Shown here piece after piece: positions 1 to 10,386 of a stretch of DNA of 64,000 nucleotides. The stretch comes from Boesenbergia rotunda (taxonomy: Eukaryota > Streptophyta > Magnoliopsida > Zingiberales > Zingiberaceae), in NCBI GenBank assembly GCA_024364735.1, contig JAGFNQ010000713.1, positions 124,001 to 188,000 of the forward strand. The letters are read 5' to 3'. The notes under the pieces are model-generated. The model did no database searches, was not told the DNA's origin, and was given only the letters and a program-made list of their open reading frames with translations. Both the position numbers and the translations under genes were made by a program. Within the stretch, counting starts at the first letter, position 1, and the number at the start of each line of letters is the position of its first letter.

Positions 1-3
1 GGA

Positions 4-553
4 TGTTGAGGCAATCGACCTAAGAATGATCGAGAAAATCATGGTTTTGGTGTGCGTGCCAATAAGTTTAAGGTTATGGTGTTATGTTGTATTTGATATG
101 TGTGATTGTGTTTGCAGGACTTGGAGAATCACACATGGAGAACATATCCGAGGGACGAGAGCCGAGGGACGAGAGCTCCAAGGGCAAGCCGGGAAGTAGA
201 CTTCAAGGGCTCACGTGAAGGGTGGCATGGAGGCAAGCCAAGGGAAGGCTTGTGTGCGTATCCGAGGGACGATAGCCAGAGGAAGATGACATCAAGGGGC
301 AAGCCAAGGGAGCATACCTGAAGGCATACGTGAAGGAGAGTGTTTGGAGTTATTGTAAGTGAGTTGAGAGGCTGGGCAGTCGACTGGCCAGAGGGCAGTC
401 GACTGCGAAAACTCACAGAAGGTTTTCAGCCTTCGACCAGTCGACTGCCCCAGGGGTAGTCGACTTGTGACCCCCCAAAACTAGTCGTTGGCTGGCATTT
501 ATTGCTAGGTCAGTCGACTACCCCAGGGGCAGTCGACTAGTGCAGGTCTGGAC
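4..553 (+). repeat. Left LTR of element A, part 1 (U3 with palindrome array)
   Basis: Matches 14156-14690 almost base for base. It starts TGTTGAGG and is broken at 553 by element B. Six CAGTCGACTG cores, three of them with one altered base, sit at 377, 396, 438, 457, 511 and 530, arranged as pairs around G/C-rich centres. The array lies upstream of the TATA box, which after the insertion is found at about 8033. Confidence 0.92.
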
Positions 554-1919
554 TGTTGGATCGAGGAAAACGATAGAGGGGGGAGTGAATATCGTTAAAC
601 ACTTTTCGGATTAGGAAAGAGAAAATACGCAGCGGAAAGAATTAAATCGCACAAGAACACAAGTAGATTTTTACTTGGTTCGGAGTCGCGGTCGACTCCT
701 ACTCCAAGGCCCACGGTCCTTGACCGTTTACTTTGGGCAATACTATAATTGCACAAAAGATTTATAGTTTAAGTACAAGAGTATTCAAAAAAATTGAAAT
801 TGCTACACTTTTCGTTACGGACGCCCGATGTGGATCGTATTTCGGAGCAGAGGGTCGTCATCGGCACTGGGATCTCGAAGTCGGAGTTTGCCGGGGCGCA
901 GCGGTTGAACGAAAAGCGTTGGAGCGTTGAGAAACAGTGATGTTGAAGCCTTGGGGTCGAGCACCCTTTTATAGTGCTCCTCGGGGTGCCTGATTCGTTA
1001 GGGCCACCTGACACGTGCCTTCATCTGCGAAAATCTCTATCCGCAGCTCGGTCAGCACTTATCCCATCCGATTCGGCACCTGGTCTGACTAGGGTGCCCA
1101 GGACCTCTCGAGCGCCTAGCTTGACCTGGTCCAGTGGCTTCGTGGCAGATTAGCTTCGATGACCGCTTTGGCTTTGACCTTGGGCGCCCGGAACCTCCTT
1201 GGCGCCTAGCCCAGTGTGGTTTCGAAGCAGTCTTGCATAATTGCTGTTTTGGCCTTTCACCTTGGGCACCCGGGACCTCCCAGGCGCCTATCCCAGTTGC
1301 CTGTCCCCTTCCTCTGGGGCGTTCTGAACTGCAGAAACACAATCCTTCGGTCCCTGCAACTAAGGTTAGTTCCAAAACAAACTAAGCAAGAATGTTAGTC
1401 ATTATTTACAGTCGTAGCTGTCTTGGTTCTAACTTCGGGTCTCCCAAATGGAACCCTAGGTCGAACCGACGCCTAATGTTCTCTCGACGAGGAGCGCGTC
1501 CTCACCTACTCCTCTCAGGAGAATTTACCTTTTTGCCAACCAGCTCCTCTGGTTGGACCTTTTCCCAGCTTTACTCACCAGATCTTCGTGCCCAGTCCGC
1601 GACCAGGACTTAGTGCCCAATTCCTCGAACCAGGTCTTCGGTGCCCAGCCCTCGGCCAGGACTTAGTGCCCAATTCCTCGAACCAGGCCTTCGATGCCCA
1701 GCCCTCGACCAAGACTTAGTGTCCAGTCCATGACCAAGACTTATTGCCCAACCTTATGTCAGGACTTAGTTGCCCAGCCTACGGCTAGGACTTATTGCCT
1801 AGATTATCTAGGACTTTCCTGCACACTTGAGTAACTTTATTAGATCACAAATAGTACTTAACTTTGAACCCTTTGCCAATATCAAAACAAGGTTCAATAT
1901 GGTGCTTCCGGCACCAACA
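554..1919 (-). repeat. 3' LTR of element B (family B)
   Basis: It pairs with 6631-7995. In the element's minus direction it carries three composite GGCGCC palindromes (about 1090-1125, 1178-1212, 1263-1296). A TATA box follows at about 967-977 (CTATAAAAGGG on the minus strand). A series of degenerate repeats containing GCCCAG and AGGACTTAGTGCCC occupies about 1570-1800, near the start of U3. Confidence 0.92.
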
Positions 1920-1990
1920 ATCTCCCCCTTTTTGATTTATGGCAACACAATTCAAAGTTAAGTAAAAACTTATAACAGTTAAGAAAAGAA

Positions 1991-2188
1991 GGTAAAAATC
2001 AATGAAGTATAACAATTATGAACAGAATAAATATAGATTTGAAAAAAGTCCTTTATTTCTCATACTCCCTCTAAGACCCTAAATACTAAGGTAAAAATCA
2101 ATGAAGTATAGCAATTATGAACAGAATAAATGTAGATTTGAAAAAAGTCCTTAATTTCTCATACTCCCCCTAAAACCCTGAATACTTG
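1991..2188 (-). repeat. Direct tandem duplication, two units of 99 bp
   Basis: Units 1991-2089 and 2090-2188 both begin GGTAAAAATCAATGAAGTAT and end with a CTCCCYCTAA block. They differ at only a few positions, so the duplication is recent. It copies a polypurine-like block. Confidence 0.88.
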
Positions 2189-2940
2189 TGTTATAAAACA
2201 CTTAACTTTGACCTTTCCTCCCCCTTTGACATATATCAAAAACATACATGGGCGAACAAGGTTTCTAATAGAGAGTTTTGAGTTTTACCAAAATAAATTT
2301 AAGGAAAGGAGTTCACAACTTTTTCAAAAATAGTTTTCAAACAAAACATATTACAAAACTTTTTAAAAAAATACTTTTGATTGGAAGTTTTGAAAATTAT
2401 GTTTTGAAAAACAAGAAGTATGAAAATTTAAGTAAAGAGATTTTCATGAAGCTCCCCCTTGGCCATATATCAATAAAGAACTTTTGAAAACCATATTTTG
2501 AAAGAAGTTTTAAGGAAAAAGTTTTTGTATCAAAGCCTATGAATTTTGAAAACATAAAAATACTTAGTATAATTCTTGAAAGCATAGCAAAAAGCTTAAA
2601 TTGCACCAACAAAACTCCACTTTGAAAAGTATTGTGCAATTTGAAAAAATATTTTATATTTGTAGACAAGTCTTTAGAAAATTTACACACTTAGAACACT
2701 ATTGTCTTAGAAAAACTTATATTTAGAAAAGATTTTTCAAAAGATTGTACTCATAAAAAGATTTTTATTTAACAAATAGTACATTTAGATGAATACTTTA
2801 AACAAATGTTCTGCAAAAGAAAATTTGAAACACATTTTCACTTTGAACAAGATTGAAAATATTGTTCTTTGAAACACGTTAGTATTGCACTTTTGAAACT
2901 GTAAAACAATATTCGTACTTTGTAAACATTAGTGCCTTGA

Positions 2941-3110
2941 AAAGTATTAGTACTTTTGAAAACATTATATTTTGAAAAATAGTAGTACTTTTGAAAGATG
3001 TTATGCATATTTTGAAAAATATAAGTACTTTTGAAAAATATTATGCATTTTTGAAAAATATAAGTACTTTTGAAGATTATGCATTTTTGAAAAATATAAG
3101 TACTTTTAAA
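2941..3110. repeat. AT-rich minisatellite-like stretch
   Basis: The words AGTACTTTTGAA and TATGCATTTTTGAAAAATA alternate several times with slightly irregular spacing. No reading frame of interest crosses it. Confidence 0.7.
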
Positions 3111-5134
3111 AAAATATTTAATGTTATTTTGAGAACATAATACTTTACATGACTTGGTTTCTTTTCTAGTCTGACACAATCATAGGAAACCTTGTTAACT
3201 GCAAAAACATTTCCCTAAGTGTCCTTAAAAATTTTTCAAAGTCAAGTAAGTATTATTTTCAAAAGTATTCTAAAAAGATTTTAAAAGTATTCCAAAGTCA
3301 AGCAAAATTTTGAAAGTGTTGGTATATATAAACAAAATGATTTAAAAGGATAGTATTTTGAAAGAAAAATTATTTATGTTTTCAAAAGGATTTTAAAAGT
3401 GCAGTGCATGAAAACATATAATTTTGAAAAATGTTCAATAATTCTTTTAATTTAATCTCCCCCTAAGCATGACCCAGTCATAGGAAGCTTGTTGACTACA
3501 AGCGATCTTCCTCTGAGTCTTAAGGTTTGATTCAAATTATAAGAATTATCTAATAATTTTGAAAATAATTGTCAGAAATAATTTCTTTCGATTTAAACTC
3601 CCCCTAAATTTAATACTTCCTAGGAGTCCTTGTAAATCATGAAGTAGACTTCCTTGTGTCTTTAGGGTTTGTCAAAATCAAAAGGGAATCAAGCACAATT
3701 CTTAAAATGAATTTTGAAGTATTAACATTTCGAAAAACTGAGTATTTGAAAGACATATTTTGAAATGATAGCATAGTTTTCGAAAAACATGAGTGATAGT
3801 GATTTTTATAAAGCACAATTTTCGAAAAACATAGTGATTATTTGAAAATATAGTATTTTTAAACTTCTTCTTTTAATTTGAACTCCCCCTAAACCTGACA
3901 CAGTCCTAGGAGGCTTGTTGACCACAAGTTAATCCTCCTCTGAGTCTTAGGGTTTGATTCAAACAAAAAGAATAGAAGACTAAGTTTTTTTAAAAAAAAT
4001 TTAAAACTATTTTGTTTTAATGATTTGAAACATAATTTCTCTCTCCTTTTTGCAAAAGTTAATATAGAGAACTGAAAAGGAGAAATTCAATATTTAAAAT
4101 GATTTCCAAGAAAAAATAGAAGTTTTTTTTAAAAAAAACTTTAGTCTGAAAAATATATAAATATCAAAGCCCGGACTGCAGATGCTTTTCTAAAAAAAAC
4201 ATCCTAAATAATACCCAAGGTGACTTTTGCAAGACCAACAAAAATAATTTGATTGCCTAAAAGAACTTCTTTGTATATTGGCAAAAGAAAGGAATAAATT
4301 TCAGGTAAGTGAACAAAAGAGACCTAAGATGATTTGAAATATTGAATCTTAGTTTAAAAAGATAAATTTGATTTTTGAGGATTTTAAAATTAATTAAGAG
4401 GGTTAAATTTGAATTTTAAAAGTTGTTCAATTGAATTAAATTAGCATTTTAAAAGTATTTATTAAAGATTAAATTCTGAAATTTGAAATCGATTCAGTTT
4501 GTAAGGTTGGTTGAGTTGGACTAAACTTTTAGGTCCTAAGCATTTCACCCATTTCTAAGTGACAAAACAGGATATCCTTAACTGTTTTGTGAGATGCATT
4601 AATTTTATCTTTGATTTTATGTTAACACTATGATTTAATTGAAGCTTGTGTTAGATTCGAGTTTAACAAATAATAATTTAAAAGTGAGTTTTGATAATTG
4701 GCTTCTAGGTCTTGGCGAGGCATAGAGGTCTTCTTTGGCCGTAGTCTTATTGGATCAACAACCCTTTCCTAGACAAAGCCTTTTAAAGAAAGATCATTTT
4801 CAAATTATTGTTTGAGACACTCTGGTCTAACTAGCTTAGGATTCGGAGAGGTAGGTTCAGCTAGTTCCACCGGACTAAAAAGACCAAATAGGGTACTCCT
4901 TACCCTACTTGACTCCTTAGTCAGGCTTCCCTAACGTACTATCATCAAACCTTGTCTTAATACTAGGTTGTTCAAGTTTCAATTAATCAGGTCCTTGTCT
5001 AACCATTTCTAGTCCTATGAACAAAACCTTTAAGTAAAGTCATAGTGAGGAGAAATTTTTGGATTTTCTAAGTTAGAAAAATTATTAAGTAATTTTTCTA
5101 GTATATCAAATTTAATTTTCCAAGTCTCATTTTC

Positions 5135-6085
5135 TTATCTTAACTTTCTGAAATTTGAGTTTATTACTATACATGATTTAGTTAAGTTACTTAGGCATGT
5201 GTCCATATCTAACTTTGACCAAGAGTGATTATGTAAACTATCAGCATTCATTGTAAAGAGTGGATTTTCATATAAACTAAAGTTACCCATCTTGGTAGAT
5301 TGTCCTGGATCTTTGGCTCTTCTATCTGTGTATTCATCTTTGTAATGCCCAAACTCCTGGCACTTGAAGCATTGGATGCGACTTTTGTCCTTTCGAGCTT
5401 TTGGAGCTGGTTCGTTTGTCGTCGTCAATGGTGTCGTTCGTATCTTACGAGTAGGACACTTACTTTTGTAGTGCCCTCTCTCCCTGCATGTGTAACAAAT
5501 TACATGATTTTTAAAATTTGAATTTACAATTTTACCTTTGGATTCCTTATTGGGAATCTCCCCCTTGATTCTTGCCGCCTCGGATCTAGACTTATCTTTT
5601 GATTCTGGTTTGGATTCGGCTTTGGATTCAGGTTCAGACTCTGACTAGGCTGTTCGTGCTTGGACCGAGAGTGCAAGATAACTTAGGTGATCTTCTTCTT
5701 CTTCATTCGATTCCTCTGATGATTCGGACAACACACCTTCTGAGTCCTTGATGTTGTAAGTCTCTTCATGTAGGTTAACCAATTTTTCCCACGTCTCTTT
5801 AGCACATTTAAATGGTCCAATCTGCTTGAATACTTCTTTTGTTAGGCCGCATTGTAGGATTGCAATCGCCTTTGCATCTGTCTCGATCATGTTGAGTGTT
5901 GGTTCATTCAATTTGTCCCCGACGAGTGCTATCCCATCTTCTGTGGGGAATCTAAACCCCATTTGGATTATCATCCATAAATCCATATTAGCTTTCAAAT
6001 GAGACTCCATTAGACCCTTCCACAATCTGAAAATTTCGCCAAAGACTAGAGGTGGATGAATGCTATTCCATTCTTGATTGGTCAT
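5135..6085 (-). pseudogene. gag of element B, two zinc knuckles, one in-frame stop
   Basis: This is the copia capsid/nucleocapsid protein that packages element RNA in cytoplasmic particles. The frame starts at ATG 6085 and stays open except for one TAG at 5645-5647. Residues about 60-110 include LQCGLTKEVFKQIGPF and ETWEKLVNLHEE, which align with the capsid-like (UBN2-type) region of element A's gag (LQCGLSKEQLNKVGLF). The second half of that domain is missing. After an acidic serine-rich stretch and a lysine-rich linker come two CCHC knuckles. The first, CYTCRERGHYKSKC, is complete; the second, CFKCQEFGHYKDEY, has its last cysteine replaced by tyrosine. No pol follows. The single stop could be recent decay, and readthrough is possible but not shown. 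Confidence 0.85.
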
Positions 6086-6616
6086 TTAATATAAATCTTG
6101 CGCACAAAAGAAATAACAGAAATGTACCAAGACTTGGTCTTGGATTAGTAGTGCGGGAGAAAAAAAACTAGCTCAAGAGGTGCTGCACGAATTTCGAGGA
6201 AAAATAATAATAAAATATAAAAAATTATGATAGATTTTTTGAAATTGTTGGCTTTATCAATTCTGATTAATGATGAAAAGGTAAGAATTCACTGTTTGGG
6301 AAAAAATTTGCTTGAATTAAGGTAGCACGAATTTCAAGAAAAATATTAAAATAATAATAAAAATGTTTATGATAAATTTTCAAAAATTGATTGTTTTATC
6401 ACTTCTGACTTATGGTGAAAAAATAAGAATTCAAAATTGACAAAATAAGTATTCTAAATCCACGCACAAATATTATTTATTTGAAATAAAAAGCGAAAAA
6501 GATCGAGTGGTGTTGCACCAACCTCGATTAACGAGAAAGAAACGAAATAAAATTAAAAATTTCGTAAATTCGAAAAAAAACTCTCAAATTGGTGGTTGCA
6601 CCAATTTGAGCCACCC

Positions 6617-6628
6617 GCTCTGATACCA
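6617..6628 (-). other. Primer-binding site of element B
   Basis: The minus strand reads TGGTATCAGAGC two bases inside the LTR at 6631. This is the standard complement to the 3' end of plant initiator tRNA-Met and fixes the element's orientation. Confidence 0.92.
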
Positions 6629-6630
6629 CT

Positions 6631-7995
6631 TGTTGGATCGAGGAAAATGATAGAGGGGGGGGTGAATATCGTTAATCACTTTTCGGATTAGGAAAGAGAA
6701 AATACGCAGCGGAAAGAATTAAATCGCACAAGAACACAAGTAGATTTTTACTTGGTTCGGAGTCGCGGTCGACTCCTACTCCAAGGCCCACGGTCCTTGA
6801 CCGTTTACTTTGGGCAATACTATAATCGCGCAAAAGATTTACAGTTTAAGTACAAGAGTATTTCAGAAAATTGAAATTGCTACTCTTTTCGTTACCGACG
6901 CCCGATGTGGATCGTATTTCGGAGGAGGGGGTCGTCGTCGGCGTTGGGATCTCGAAGTCGGAGTTTGCCATGGTGCAGCGCTTGAACGATAAGCTTCGGA
7001 GCGTTGAGAAACAGTGATGTTGAAGCCTTGGGGTCGAGCACCCTTTTATAGTGCTCCTGGGGACGCCTGATCCGTTGGGGGCGCCTGACACGTGCCTTCA
7101 TCTGCGAAAACCTCTATCCGCAGCTCGGTCAGTGCTTATCCCCTCCGATTTGGCCCCTGGTCTGACTAGGGTGCCCAGGACCTCTCGGGCGCCTAGCTTG
7201 ACCTGGTCCAGTGGCTTCGTGGCAGATTAGCTTCGATGACCGCTTTGGCTTTAACCTTGGGCACCCGGGACCTCCTGGGCACCGAGCCCAGTGTGGTTTC
7301 GAAGCAATCTTGCTTAATTGCTGTTTTGGCCTTTCACCTTGGGCGCCCGGGACCTCCCAGGCGCCTAGCCTAGTTGCCTGTCCCCTTCCTCTAGGGTGTT
7401 CTGTGCTGTAGAAACACAATCCTTCGGTCCCTGCAACCAAGGTTAGTTCCAAAACAAACTGAGCAAGAATGTTAGTCATTATTTACAGTCGTAGCTATCT
7501 TGGTTCTGACTTCGGGTCTCCCAAATGGAACCCTAGGTCGAACTGACGCCTAATGTTCCCTCAACGAGGAATGCATCCTTACCTACTCCTCTCAGGAGAA
7601 TTTACCTTTTTGCCAACCGGCTCCTCCGGTTGGATTTTGCCCAGCTTTACTCACCAGGTCTTCGTGCCCAGTCCGCGACCAGGACTTAGTGCCCAATTCC
7701 TCGAACTAGGTCTTCGGTGCCCAGCCCTCGGCTAGGACATAGTTCCCAATTCCTCGAACCAGGTCTTCGGTGCCCAACCCTCGGCCAGGACTTAGTGCCC
7801 AGTCCACGACCAAGACTTATTGCCCAACCTTATGTCAGGACTTATTCGCCCAGCCCACGGCCAGGACTTATTGCCTAGATTAACTAGGACTTTCCTGCAC
7901 ACTTGAGTAACTTTATTAGATCACAAATAGTACTTAACTTTGAACCCTTTGCCAAAATCAAAACAAGGTTCAATATGGTGCTTTCGTCACCAACA
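6631..7995 (-). repeat. 5' LTR of element B
   Basis: It pairs with 554-1919. The minus-strand TATA box lies at about 7043-7053 and the GGCGCC palindrome array at about 7170-7372. The unit at about 7341-7369 has arms GGCGCCCGGGA and TCCCAGGCGCC around CC. It ends CACCAACA next to the TGGAC duplication. Confidence 0.93.
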
Positions 7996-8000
7996 TGGAC

Positions 8001-8376
8001 AGCTTGCGAAGTTGTCCTATTCTCTTATAAAAGAGGACTTTTCCGCACATAAACAGTATAGTTTTTTACTATAACGAAGTGTTGTTCGTGCGAGTAGTCT
8101 TCAGATCTTCCTCTCGCTCTTCATCGCATTCTGTAAAGAGGAAGAAGACGCTTTTGTAAAGGTTTCTCCACCTTGAAGGAGACTTTTTATAGTGGAGGTG
8201 GAGTACTCGTGTGGATCCTTGGATTAGTCACCCGTTCTGGTGGATACCAAGTAAATCCTTGTGTTAGCGTTGTTCTTATTGCTTTTCATTATATTTTTCT
8301 ATTACGTTAACAATTTTGTAGAGAATTCGACAAAGTACTATTCACCCCCCCTCTAGCAAACGCAAGCGATCTATCA
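8001..8376 (+). repeat. Left LTR of element A, part 2 (TATA box, R, U5)
   Basis: It continues the LTR after element B and matches 14681-15057. The TATA box CTTATAAAAG is at about 8033. The LTR ends at CTATCA, 8376. Confidence 0.92.
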
Positions 8377-8378
8377 AT

Positions 8379-8390
8379 TGGTATCAGAGC
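8379..8390 (+). other. Primer-binding site of element A
   Basis: TGGTATCAGAGC lies two bases after the LTR end and is complementary to initiator tRNA-Met. Confidence 0.93.
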
Positions 8391-8433
8391 CGGTTCGCTT
8401 CGGGAGAACTCACCGTCGACCGGAGTACAAGAA

Positions 8434-10041
8434 AATGGCGTTCCATGAGGGTTACAGCACTGCAAGGCCTCCATTATTCGACGGGAACGACTTCGCATAA
8501 TGAAAAGATAGAATGCAATACTATTTAATGAATGCATTGAAAACTGGATTAGTGTTGTAGATGGATTCGATGCACCCGTCGACGAAAGAGGAGAGTCACT
8601 GCTAATGAGATCTTGGCCGAAGGATGTCATGAAGAGGGCACAATCAAATGCCAAGGCCACCACCACATTACAATGCGGGTTGTCCAAGGAACAACTCAAC
8701 AAGGTGGGGTTGTTCAAGAGCGCCAAAGAATTATGGGAGAAACTCGTTGAACTCAATGAAGGGTCCAACGAGTCAAGACGGGCAAAGAATGATCTACTTG
8801 TTGCCCAACTCCAATCCTTGTCCACGAAGACCAACGAGACGGTGAGCCAGTTGCATGGAAGGGTAAAGGAGATCATCAACGAACTCCATGTGATTGGAGA
8901 GAAAGTTGAAAATCGGGATCTCGTAAGATATGTTCTACAAGACTTCCCGAGAACAACATTGTGGGCGTCAATGGTTGATGCCTACAAAGTATCAAGGGAT
9001 CTTTCAATAGTAAAATTAGATGATCTATTTTGTGAGTTTGAATTGCATGAGCAAGCTAATGCTTCTTCCAAAGAGAAAGGTATAGCTTTCGTTGCAGAAA
9101 AGGAGAGGAAAAAGAAGAAGGAGAAGAAGAAGGTGATCTACTCCTCTTCATCCGAGTCTGAGGAGTCTAGTGCCTCTATGAATAGCGACCAAGAGGCCTT
9201 CATGGTAAGAAAAATGCGTAGGGCATTTAAAAGTTTTTCTAACAAGTCTTATACTAGGAAAGGATCAAAGAGCAAGGGCAAAGCAAAAGACATAATATGC
9301 TACAATTGTCACCAAGAGGGGCACATGAAGAATGAGTGCCCCCAACTAAAGAGAAGGGAAGAAAAGAAGGAGGAGAAGAAGAGAGGTGACAAGAGGAGGT
9401 CAAAGGGAAAGGAGAAGAGTGCCACCAACCTCAAGGTGACTTGGGATGATCCATCATCCTCGGAGGAGGAAGAGGAGCACGTGTTCCACTTTGCACTTAT
9501 GGCAGTGGACCATTCAGAGTCATCCGATGATGAGAGAAGCTCAAGTAGTGAAGAAGAAAGCGTCTCATCATCATCATCATCCGAATCCGAGGCGTCGGTA
9601 AGTGAGGCATATAGCTTACCCTCTTCTATTTTGGTTAAGATTATTTCTAGTATGAACATGGATTTAGCTAGAGCTAGGAGAAAAATTAAGGACTTAAAGG
9701 ATGAAATTGCCATGCTTAGAGTAGAATCTACAAAACTTAAGGAAGATTTGCATGCTTATTCTACTATGTCAAATGATGATACGTGCTTTGAAAATGAAAA
9801 TAATGAACTAAGAAAAAAGGTAGAGGACCTCACAAAGGCACTTAGGAAATTTCAAGTGGGCTCTAGCAACCTAGACATGATAATTAACAGTCAAAGAGCC
9901 GTTTATAACAAGGCCGGATTAGGATATAGACCAAAGACCAAGGAAGTGGCCTTGTCTCACTTATGGGTAGGAATGGTGCATCTAGGAGACAAGGGACTAA
10001 GGAAATCATCAAGAAGGCGTGGGTACCAAAGAAATTTTTAA
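8434..10041 (+). pseudogene. gag of element A
   Basis: The likely original start is ATG 8434 (MAFHEGYSTARPPLFDGN), a typical copia gag opening. Stops at about 8500 and a shift near 8600 break it. The frame is then open from 8605 to 10041. It holds the capsid-like UBN2-type region (QCGLSKEQLNKVGLF, ELWEKLVELNEG), a basic stretch, the CCHC knuckle CYNCHQEGHMKNECP at about 9298-9342, an acidic serine-rich run, and a coiled-coil-like segment (RRKIKDLKDEIAMLRVE, about 9676-9726). The long coiled-coil tail after the knuckle fits SIRE-type elements. The product would be the structural protein of the element's particles. Confidence 0.9.
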
Positions 10042-10098
10042 ATGATGCTTGTGGATCAAAAATTTGGGTACCAAAAGTGTGTTTTCCATGTTGTATAG

Positions 10099-10386
10099 GT
10101 GAAGGTGAAGGAGTCATCAACCATGTGGATAGTAGATAGTAAGTGCTCAAGACATTTGACCGGAGATGTGAACAAGTTCACTATTATTAGCTACCTAAGG
10201 GAAGGGACGGTCTCCTTTGGAAATAGTGAGAAACTGAAAATAATTGGTAGGGGCACCATTGAGGTATCTCCTACAATCTCTATCCATAAGGTACTTTTAA
10301 TTAAAGACATGAAATTTAATTTACTTAGTGTAAGCCAATTATGTGATGCGAGTTATAGGGTTGAATTCCTTGCTAGAAAATGCTAA
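10099..10386 (+). pseudogene. Aspartic protease of element A, active site altered
   Basis: The copia protease motif is recognisable as WIVDSKCSRHLTGD at about 10126-10167. The family has D-[ST]-G at the catalytic loop; here the glycine is lysine, which should abolish activity. The downstream block ending KFNLLSVSQLCD is the usual bridge to the GAG-pre-integrase region. The next domain is in another frame, overlapping by a few bases. Confidence 0.87.

Larger units (their letters stand above)
1920..5134 (-). other. AT-rich non-coding interior of element B with repeated polypurine-like modules
   Basis: There is no credible coding region. The minus-strand polypurine tract abuts the LTR at about 1921-1935. 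Similar CTCCCCCT blocks recur at about 2050, 2164, 2217, 2452, 3460, 3600 and 3885. Three of these (about 3460, 3600, 3885) sit in a longer module that also holds CATAGGAAGC-type and CTTGTTGAC-type words, and a fourth degenerate module lies at about 3174. The arrangement suggests repeated duplication of the element's 3' end. Known copia elements of this type have long 3' tails, but the repeated tract is unusual. Confidence 0.6.
554..7995 (-). mobile_element. Non-autonomous gag-only copia element B, nested in the LTR of A
   Basis: It is bounded by LTRs 554-1919 and 6631-7995 that begin TGTTGG and end CCAACA. It is flanked by the 5 bp duplication TGGAC (549-553 and 7996-8000). The primer-binding site is read on the minus strand next to 6631, and the polypurine tract is read on the minus strand next to 1919, so the element runs right to left. 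The internal region has one gag gene and about 3.2 kb of AT-rich non-coding DNA. No protease, integrase or reverse transcriptase is visible. The LTRs are very similar, so insertion is fairly recent and younger than element A. Confidence 0.94.

Noticed and set aside
377..540. Repeated CAGTCGACTG units as a CRISPR-like array
   Set aside because: Spacing is irregular, units are palindromic pairs inside LTRs, and the genome is a plant. There is no leader or cas gene.
2278..3179. Small lysine/phenylalanine-rich reading frames on both strands
   Set aside because: They arise from AT-rich repeats in the non-coding interior of element B and have no domain.
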